NCBI RefSeq assembly: GCF_945859705.1
Contig: NC_079134.1
Span: 70,614,625 to 70,678,624, forward strand
Length of the DNA stretch: 64,000 nucleotides
Direction: 5' to 3'
Source: Episyrphus balteatus
Lineage: Eukaryota; Arthropoda; Insecta; Diptera; Syrphidae
Made by a program: the position numbers and the translations under genes
In this document: piece by piece, positions 56,384 through 64,000 of the stretch
Layout: each line of letters begins with the position of its first letter
Position numbering within the stretch: the first letter of the stretch is position 1
Notes under the pieces: model-generated
Told to the model about the DNA's origin: nothing
The model's input: only the letters and a program-made list of their open reading frames with translations
Databases searched by the model: none

Positions 56384-58985
56384 AAACCGAATCTGCAACA
56401 TAGAAACAAAGGCAATGAAAAACAAAAGGACATATTTATATTATATATAACCCCGCACGCAAGCGCGAGTGTAGTATAATAAACAATACAACCCAGAAAT
56501 CAACTCAAATATGCAAATCAATCATTGTGTACATGTCAAATGTCAATACACATTTTTACAAACAAACAAGTGCATACTTACAAATGTACCCACATATCTA
56601 ATCCTTTACCTATTCCCCGCACGAGCGATCTGAATATTACACAATACAAGGAATTTCGCTGACACAAAAAAAAACCAAAAATGTCATCTCTCACGCGCGA
56701 GTGGGATATTATAAACACAAAATGAATTGTTAGGAAAAACCCAAGATTCAACAAGAGCAAAACAACCCTTTTTGAAAACCAAAGATAATGATCTTGCAAA
56801 AAATATCTACTATCTACCTACTCTCTGCAGCATCTTCATAATTTCATGAATGATTTCTGCCTGCCTGAGTGAGAAAATAGGAAACAAAAAAAAAAAGTAT
56901 TATGTAAACACAAAAAAAAAAAAAAAAAAATATAACGACAAAATGAGAGCGCAAGAGCAAGTTTTTTTTCAATAAATAGAAAAGAACAGAAAGAAAGAGT
57001 TCATCAGCGCCAGCTTCCGCAGTGGCATTCTTTTGAACTAGGTTTGTATGTGTGCGTGATTAATGGAATTTTCAAAGTAAAAAAAGCTAAAATAGACACT
57101 TTTTCAAAAATTTATATTAAAAATACTGTGATCAAAAATATATATTTTTTTTTTGAAACTGATTTGAAATATAATGAAAAAAAATAATAAAAATAAATTG
57201 TGGATGCTTTGACTGCCCCTTCCTCAAAAAAAGAATGCAAATATTGGTTAATTAAAATCAAATTTTTAGTGTGTAAATAAAAATAATATTTTTTTTGGCA
57301 AACTGGCTACATGAAAAACTTTATTAACTTCTCATTAAAAAATACAAAAATATTTTTAAAAAATAATCACGCTTTGCCCCATGACTAAAATGCTAAAAAA
57401 AAGCATTTTCACACTTTTCCTTCAAATTAACCGTTCAAACTAACTTCAAATTAAATTTTAGTAATTTTTTTGGATTCTCCTTATTCCACATTATTATTTT
57501 CTTTTGTTTCATCTAAAAACACCAAGAAATGGTAAAGTTATTCTAAGAAGAGTTAGTTAAAAAAAAAAACCAAAATTCTGATTCAATATCAATTTGCAGG
57601 AAAAAAAATCAATTTCGACTCTTATAAAAATCGCAAAAGAAATGCAAAAACGATTAATGAAAAAAGTTATTAAGACCTTTTTTGTCGAACAATCTATTTC
57701 CTACAAGAATATGTCTTGCGCGTTTGATTATTATAATTTTTCAACTTGTTACAAAATTAAGAACAAAAAACGAATTTTTAAAGATTTTCTCGATTTTTGG
57801 ACCTCAAATATCTATTAAACGGTTAGATAAACGAAAAAAGTGTACATGGCCTTTTTTGTAGAGCGTTCAATTTCCTACAAGAATATGTAAAGAAATTTGC
57901 TAAAAAGTCGATTTTTAAAAAAATGATTTTTTCTTAGTAGAAGCTTGATGTAAAAATGGAAAATTGCGGAGCGGAGGACCTTCCCATTAATATCACTGTG
58001 CAAGTTTTTTGAAAAAAATTTTTGAGACAGGTGCGCGATTAACTGTTTCGCACTATTTCGGACCCGAGAAATCGATTGGCGTCATTAGTTTTTCGATTTA
58101 TCGGTACGACTTCGAACAAAATTTTTTTTGAAAGTTTTTTTAATTATTTTGAGAATTTTCCACTGTTTTTAGTCATTTTTCAATCAAAAACAATGTTTAT
58201 ATTGCTAATTATTCTGCTCAAACGTTATTTTCTACCCGTAGAAAGACATTATAAACAATTTTGAACAATTCATTTGAAAATTTAGTGATTTTTTTTTAAT
58301 TAAAAAAAATCGAAATTTTTTACATTTTTTATCGTTTTTTCGCTGTTTTTGTTCTCTGTTGCACAAATACATTGCATGTTTTCCATTAAAAATTAATTTA
58401 ACTGTTAATTTAGTGTTGGTTCGAATCGATGCTATCGATAGACTGTGGAAGTTTAACCAACACTAAATTAACAGTTAAATTAATTTTTAATGGAAAACAT
58501 GCAATGTATTTGTCCAAAAGAGAACAAAAACAGCGAAAAAACGATAAACAATGTAAAAAATTTCGATTTTTTTTTTTAAATTTCAAAAAAAAACACTAAA
58601 CTTTCAAATAAATTGTTCAAAATTGTTTATAATGTCTTTCTACTAGCAGCAAATAACGTTTGAGCAGAATTATTAGCAATGTAAATATTGTTTTTGGTTG
58701 AAAAATGACTAAAAACAGTGAAAAACTCTCAAAATAATTGAAAAAACTTTCAAAAAAAATTTTGTTGGAAGTCGTAGCGATAAATCGAAAAACTAATGAC
58801 ACCAATGGATTTCTCGGGTCCGAAATAGGGCGAAACAGTTATTTGCGTCAAACAGTTATATGTCAAGAATTTCGACTTGCACAGTGTATTAAGAGCTCAT
58901 ATTTGGTGTTTATATTCTAGAGGTGTCTAGCAATCGATTTTTCGGAGTACCAAATCAAAAAAAAAAAAAGAATTTCGATTTTTTT
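56384..58985 (-). repeat. 1.7-kb repeat family, copy 3, with foldback insertion
   Basis: Same unit as copy 2. After removal of the 893-bp insertion at 57994-58886 it has about the same length. It ends in the word GGAGTACCAAATCAAAA as copy 2 does. Confidence 0.85.
57994..58886. mobile_element. 893-bp CACTG foldback element (CMC-like)
   Basis: Starts CACTGTGCAAG and ends CTTGCACAGTG. Two ~420-bp arms are near-complementary around a short centre (GAATCGATGCTATCGATAGA at about 58421-58445). TAT flanks both sides (57991-57993, 58887-58889), and repeat copy 2 has a single TAT at the same point (about 56308). CACTG ends plus a 3-bp duplication fit the CMC/CACTA group. The two 62-codon frames within it are mirror images of each other and not real genes. 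Confidence 0.85.
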
Positions 58986-59463
58986 GACACACCCTAGTAA
59001 ATATGTATTTGTATATAAATGAAATGTAGAAATAATTTTGCGTTTTAAAGTGCGTTGCACTCTGCGAACATAGCCTTTGAGACTCTTGAGTTATCCGATT
59101 ATCCGAAATTTTCTCCGATCGAGTATCGATACTCGAAAAAAAATGTCAATTTGTTATCCGCAGTCAGATTTAAATTTAAGTTTTATCCGCAGCTGGGTGT
59201 TGTATTTGTAATACATGGAAGCTCCCACTGCAGATACGGATAGCTGTGCCAAAAAAACACGCCTATACATACAAAATTTTAAAAATCATGATTCAATATA
59301 TAGTTGGCATGCCATTTACTGTAATTGTTATTGTTTACACAATAAGGCCGTGTGTGAATTTGGTGAAATATTTAGCCGAGGGTAAATTTTTGACAGAAAA
59401 TTTTTGAAAAAAAAAAAATTTTCAGCTGTCAAACATCAATATTTTTCAATATATTTCACTTTA

Positions 59464-59711
59464 GCTGTGTTTTATTTTCTTCGTGATCCAGATCAGATCA
59501 TTGTTTTTATTAGCTTTACAATAAAAGCAGGATTTTGTTGTTGTTATTGTTTCGCAAATAAATACAATGATCGGGGGTCGAACTACGACATACATTCGTT
59601 TACGTATTGACGTAAACTGATTAAATAGAGAGAGAGCAATAGTCAAAACGTTAACCAACGTATGCCGTAGTTCGACGCCTGATCTAGATCACGAGGAAAA
59701 TAAAACACAGC
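59464..59711. repeat. 248-bp foldback with AGCTGTGTTTTATTTTC ends
   Basis: The left arm (AGCTGTGTTTTATTTTC, then CGTGATC and AGATCAG) is mirrored at the right. A second inner pair (GTCGAACTACGACATAC and its near-complement at 59659-59680) lies inside. Confidence 0.65.
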
Positions 59712-59961
59712 TTTCATTGATGATGAAAAAAAACTGAAGTGAATGTAAACGCAAAAATAAAATTCACAGGTCAACGCTTGGTGGAAGTTTGTAAATTGTA
59801 AATATTTATAAATGTTAATTTATTAATTAATTAATTAGGTAATTCTTTTGATTTGAAACTAAGAAAATATTTAGCCACTTCAAAAATGTTTCCCAATTCT
59901 CACAGCTAAAAGCCCACACGGAGAAAACGGACCACATAGAATTAAGGGGATCGCACCTTAA

Positions 59962-60676
59962 GGGGTAATAACACCTTGTAAACCATGAAATCGAGCGTCA
60001 TTTTCATCAGCGTATAAAACAAAGAAGAAATATTATTTTGTTTTGGTGTTTGTTTAGTTTAATTAAGTATATTATTAGGTAACAGAATAGGCTTATGTTA
60101 AATTTTTTAATGATGTGAAATTTTTTAAATGGCGGTGTAGTTCAGGATGATAGTAAAATCCTGTGCTCCCATCGGGCGACCAACTAACTCCTACAGTTTT
60201 TAACCGATTGGGCTGAAATTTTGTGTGGAGCTTAAAAATACTATTCTCTAGTGAAGTTGAAATATTAATTTTTAAAGAAATGGCATTAGTTTGAAAAAAT
60301 TATGTCATTACAAAAACAAAATTCATTGAAAAAAAGACCATAAAATCGTTAAATTTTAATATTTCCAAAAAATCCTACGTACTTCACTAGAGGATAGTAT
60401 TTTTAAGCTCCACACAAAATTTCAGCCCAATCGGTTAAAAACTGTAGGAGTTAGTTGGTCGCCCGATGGGAGCACAGGATTTTACTATCATCCTGAACTA
60501 CACCGCCATTTAAAAAATTTCACATTATTAAAAAATTTAACATAAGCATATTCTGTTACCTAATAATATACTTAATAAAACTAAACAAACACCAAAAGAA
60601 AATAATATTTCTTCTTTGTTTTATACGCTGATGAAAATGACGCTCGATTTCATGGTTTACAAGGTGTTATTACCCC
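59962..60676. mobile_element. TTAA-flanked foldback element
   Basis: 715 bp, starting GGGGTAATAACACCTTGTAA with a mirrored right end. Arms are ~290 bp and nearly complementary, with a ~130-bp centre. TTAA lies at 59958-59961 and 60677-60680. TTAA duplications are typical of piggyBac-type transposition, though the GGGG start is unusual. Confidence 0.8.
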
Positions 60677-60785
60677 TTAATTTAAGCGGATTTCTGCATG
60701 GTATTTTGCTAAGATGACTTTCACCTTAAATTTAGGTGACAAATAACATTAATTTCTTCAATTCGCAAATTAAAAAAAAAAACTG

Positions 60786-60860
60786 GCAGCCACAGGGGAT
60801 CGAACCTACAACTGCAGGGTTACTGGGCCAGTGCCCTACCACTCTGCTATCTCACTGGAA
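60786..60860 (-). ncRNA. tRNA-like segment with pol III boxes
   Basis: On the minus strand an A-box-like TAGCAGAGTGGTAGGGC and a B-box-like GGTTCGATCCC lie at normal spacing, and a run of T follows the 3' end, as in a pol III terminator. The acceptor stem does not pair and the D, anticodon and T stems have mismatches. So it is a tRNA-derived SINE head or a decayed tRNA, not a working tRNA. Confidence 0.5.
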
Positions 60861-61163
60861 ATGAGTATTATAAACTGCAAGTAAAGCTAAAGTTTGACTA
60901 TAATTTTAAAATATTTATTTTTGGTCGGTTTTTTTAAGATGAACATTCACATTAAAAAAAAAAATGAAGTTTACATTAAATTTAACTGAGTTTAAGTGGA
61001 ATCACCTTGTTTTTAGTGGATATCACCTTATTTTAAGGTGGTGAAATTTTAAGGTGACACTTTTTTCTCCGTGCAAGATTTATTTTTTATTCAACAGACA
61101 TAGATACAAATATCAAAAACTTATCCTTGGCTAAATATTTAACCAAATTCACAGACGGCCTAA

Positions 61164-61808
61164 AACTAAGATTTGAAAAAAATGTCCCGTTTTCGAAAAA
61201 TTATGAAAATGATATTTAAAAAATATATATATTTTTCTTAATCAAAAAATTAATTTTTCTATATTTAATTTTTAATTAATAAAATCATAGCTTTTGTTAA
61301 GATAAAATCTGTTGAAATTATTGAGATTGTCATTTTAAACAAAGTTATAAGTTAATAACCGTTCTTCACTGTGTGAATATTGAATCTAGTTTAAATTTAA
61401 CTGTTTTTCCGAATGATTTTGCGTTGAATTGAATCAACGTTAGTAGTTTGTTTTGAGAGTTCTGGACCCTCCCAACCTCCCAAGCTCTAGTACAAAAATT
61501 TGTATGGGAAGTATAGGTAATCTAGTACATTTGAGGATTGAGGGTTACTATTGAATTGTATTTATTTTTTTTATAGAAGTATCGGTTATAGGTAATCTAG
61601 TACATTTTACGGTATTACATCCAAATTTCGGGAGATATTTTTTATGTGTTTTATAGCAGGCTCCGTTGCAATTGAGAAACCAGCCAGCGGCTGTATATAG
61701 CATCTAAAACCAGAAGAAGATGAGGAAGAATGTCAAAAACAATCTATATTGAGAAGACGTTCGAGACGTTCTTATTCTTTTAGAAAAAGAAAAAGAACGC
61801 CTTGAGGG
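61164..61808. other. Spacer with duplicated word
   Basis: ATAGGTAATCTAGTACATTT occurs at about 61523 and again at about 61590. 61670-61808 includes a Glu/Arg/Lys-rich readable stretch (KPEEDEEECQKQS) that may be a decayed exon into which the next MITE inserted. No gene is called. Confidence 0.4.
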
Positions 61809-61817
61809 AGTTTGATA

Positions 61818-62914
61818 GGTGCAGGGAAATAATTCCACGGGAATCTGCTCCACATGGAAATTTATTCCACTTCAAGTGGGAATCTAATACACTTTTTGAA
61901 GTGGAATACATTCTCACCGTATAAGGGAATTTATTACACCTATTTTTTTGTGGAATTATTACCCACCAAAAATCTGAAAAATAGATAAATTTCTGAATAT
62001 TTTGAGAGCCATATTTGAATTCATGTTAATCAATACTTTATGTATACGGAAATAGAAGGTTTAGTTTTACCAAAATATTTTATTTAAAAAAAAACGACGT
62101 TGTATTCTTTTTCAAAACAAACGATTAAATAGTTTTTCCTTCAACTGAAATATTCACAAATGTTTATATAATTCCAATTCTTCAAAAAATACGTTTTCTC
62201 TCAAGTTGGTCTTATTAAAGTTTGACATTTGGACATAAATTTGCCGGGACATTTGAGTTTGTATGTGTTTAATAACATACCTACTGATATTTAATAGAAA
62301 CACAAATGTACATTTATGTATATTGTATATGTCATATAATCCGGCAAACGCGAATCGGAAAAAAATTTGCTCACATGAGAATCTACTCAAATTTCACAAC
62401 CGAAACGCGAAGCGGAAAAAATTTTGACCACGGGAGAATCAATTCTGAGGTGTGAAAATAAAAATTCCTCTTTTCAGTTAACTATTGTTTTGCTATGAAA
62501 TATATATTATTTTCCCAGATCGAATTGGAAAGAGCTCTACTTTTCTAGGCATGAAAATGGTTTATAAATTTCTGACTATTTGAAACAATTTTCTAATGTG
62601 AAAAATCAACTAAGCTTATAATTTTCATTCAAAATTACATACGATATTTGTACCTTAAGATACTATCTTTTTCCGCAAAATCCAGCTTTTCTCCAGATTG
62701 CACATACAATACAAACATAAAGTAGAATCATTCTCCAAAGTGACAAAGAATAAATCATCAAATTTGAAGGTGAATTTATTTCCCAATAAAAAGTGTAATA
62801 AATTCTCACTCGAGGCGGGAATTTATTCCACTTCAAAAAGTGGAACAGATTCCCACATGAGGTGGAATAAATTCCCATGTGGAGCAGATTCCCGTGGAAT
62901 TATTTCCCTGCACC
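61818..62914. mobile_element. Mutator-like MITE with 9-bp duplication
   Basis: 1097 bp. GGTGCAGGGAAATAATTCCA at the left is mirrored at the right and continues into CGGGAATCTGCTCCACATG. The perfect 9-bp duplication AGTTTGATA lies at 61809-61817 and 62915-62923. Long terminal repeats and a 9-bp duplication are the Mutator (MULE) signature. GGAATTTATTCCAC-type words recur near the ends. No transposase. Confidence 0.85.
62340..62465. repeat. Inverted repeat arm, partner at 63066-63190
   Basis: Contains CACAACCGAAACGCGAAGCG and TGACCACGGGAGAATCAATT; the reverse complement reappears at 63066-63190 outside the MITE. Confidence 0.8.
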
Positions 62915-63063
62915 AGTTTGATACTTCCAATTAGTCAGAACATTGCCATTGATTTCAAAAAGTAGAAAATTATATAATGAGCCATGCACCTGCAATCTAT
63001 GCAGAGACATCTATTTGTTTTTTTTTTGTGATGGACCAATACTTATATTGAAAAGAAATTGTG
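62467..63063. repeat. Direct repeat unit U, copy 1
   Basis: About 600 bp covering the right half of the MITE, its right target duplication and ~140 bp of flank. It is nearly identical to 63314-63911 at an offset of ~847 bp. Confidence 0.85.
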
Positions 63064-63065
63064 AA

Positions 63066-63190
63066 TTTTTATTTTCACACCTCAAAATTGATTCTCCCGT
63101 GGTCAAAATTTTTTCCGCTTCGCGTTTCGGTTGTGAAATTTGAGTAGATTCTCATGTGAGCAAATTTTTTTACGCTTCGCTTTCAACCAA
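63066..63190. repeat. Inverted copy of 62340-62465
   Basis: Joins directly to the end of unit U copy 1 at AAATTGTGAA. Confidence 0.8.
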
Positions 63191-63313
63191 TTATTACAAG
63201 AAGGATTGATATGTTTTTGATCATTAAGTTCTCATTATTTGTCCGCTTTGTTTGTAAGATATTTATTCAAATCACGCGAACTGAAATCTATGAGACTTGA
63301 AAGAAATCTTCTT

Positions 63314-63911
63314 CCTCTTTTCAGTTAACTATTGTTTTGCTATGAAATATATATTATTTTCCCAGATCGAATTGGAAAGAGCTCTACTTTTCTAGGCATG
63401 AAAATGGTTTATAAATTTCTGACTATTTGAAACAATTTTCTAATGTGAAAAATCAACTAAGCTTATAATTTTCATTCAAAATTACATACGATATTTGTAC
63501 CTTAAGATACTATCTTTTTCCGCAAAATCCAGCTTTTCTCCAGATTGCACATACAATACAAACATAAAGTAGAATCATTCTCCAAAGTGACAAGGAATAA
63601 ATCATCAAATTTGAAGGTGAATTTATTACCCAATAAAAAGTGTAATAAATTCTCACTCGAGGCGGGAATTTATTCCACTTCAAAAAGTGGAACAGATTCC
63701 CACATGAGGTGGAATAAATTCCCATGTGGAGCAGATTCCCGTGGAATTATTTCCCTGCACCAGTTTGATACTTCCAATTAGTCAGTACATTGCCATTGAT
63801 TTCAAAAAGTAGAAAATTATATAATGAGCCATGCACCTGCAATCTATGCAGAGACATCTATTTGTTTTTTTTTTGTGATGGACCAATAGTTATATTGAAA
63901 AGAAATTGTGA
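63314..63911. repeat. Direct repeat unit U, copy 2
   Basis: Second copy of U, again with a MITE right end and AGTTTGATA at about 63762-63770, but with no MITE left half. The flank after it (CATCTGTATCG) is probably the original host sequence. It is followed by ~90 unassigned bases to the window end. Confidence 0.85.
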
Positions 63912-64000
63912 ACATCTGTATCGACAAGAACGATCATGCTCGTTTTATGTAAAATATCCAAGTTCATTATTAGCGCTGCATGTTGTAACATGAAATAAGA

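Larger units (their letters stand above)
59917..61073. mobile_element. MITE with CACGGAGAAAA ends and CACCTTA repeats
   Basis: CACGGAGAAAA at the left is mirrored by TTTTCTCCGTG at the right. CACCTTA or its complement recurs close to both ends (59955, 60721, 61003-61055). It encloses the TTAA foldback and a tRNA-like segment. The target duplication is unclear (perhaps CA). Confidence 0.6.
59346..61160. mobile_element. PIF/Harbinger-like MITE with GGCCGTGTGTG ends, hosting nested elements
   Basis: GGCCGTGTGTGAATTTGGTG at the left is mirrored at the right (inward GGCCGTCTGTGAATTTGGTT), continuing into AAATATTTAGCC. TAA flanks both sides (59343-59345, 61161-61163). The interior consists of other foldback elements; no transposase is present. 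Confidence 0.75.

Noticed and set aside
58076..58264. 62-codon frame, with a near-identical frame on the minus strand at 58617-58805
   Set aside because: They are the two arms of the foldback element, so the similarity comes from the inverted repeat, not from a gene pair.
62663..63781. Repeated 66-78-codon frames
   Set aside because: By-products of the MITE and its duplication; they span terminal inverted repeats.

Overview
This window looks like transposon-dominated DNA from an AT-rich eukaryote, most likely an insect and plausibly a fly. Evidence: almost every long open frame is a retrotransposon or DNA-transposon protein; non-LTR elements end in A-rich tails; one Ty3/gypsy element has two LTRs; the only clear host-gene trace, a broken aconitase piece, still carries a spliceosomal-type intron. 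There are no bacterial operons, rRNA genes or CRISPR arrays. Species assignment is inference.

Layout, left to right. 1-3.8 kb: intron-bearing aconitase pseudogene (minus) and a foldback repeat. 3.8-10.8 kb: the highlight, two Transib (RAG1-like) DNA transposons lying end to end. Transib-A (3813-6780) is decayed and carries a CR1-like LINE. Transib-B (6786-10777) has ~185-bp terminal repeats and an intact 664-codon RAG1-like transposase. The 5-bp target duplication CGGCG occurs three times: left of A, between A and B, and right of B. 10.8-12.6 kb: unassigned DNA with a weak spliced-ORF candidate. 12.6-22.5 kb: an old minus-strand LINE (C) split by LINE E (minus) and by a well-preserved Jockey-type LINE D (plus, intact EN-RT frame). 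23-27.4 kb: nested small DNA elements and a degenerate hAT transposon, several with clear target duplications. 28-29.4 kb: a LINE fragment broken by a 685-bp insertion that contains a 74-bp palindrome. 29.9-41.2 kb: a minus-strand Ty3/gypsy element with nearly identical 939-bp LTRs, split inside reverse transcriptase by a CR1-like LINE F with a PHD-finger ORF1. 41.2-43.3 kb: inverted repeats around a LINE fragment that runs into a 200-N assembly gap. 43.3-45.9 kb: AT-rich DNA with small repeats. 45.9-59 kb: three copies of a ~1.7-kb non-coding repeat, one inverted relative to the other two. Pairwise comparison of these copies gives empty sites for three insertions: LINE D2, a PIF/Harbinger-like MITE, and an 893-bp CACTG foldback. 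A long-TIR element containing a Tc1 remnant sits between the inverted copies. 59.3-61.2 kb: three foldback/MITE elements nested in each other, with a tRNA-like segment. 61.8-64 kb: a Mutator-like MITE with a 9-bp duplication, followed by a complex partial duplication.

How the parts relate: nesting gives a relative history. LINE C is older than D and E. The gypsy copy is young (few LTR differences) and LINE F is younger still. The 1.7-kb repeats predate D2, the Harbinger MITE and the CACTG foldback. Transib-A and B shared one CGGCG target; B is better preserved, so the simplest reading is that B inserted into a target duplication made by A. All family names rest on motifs, termini and target duplications read by eye; no database search was possible.
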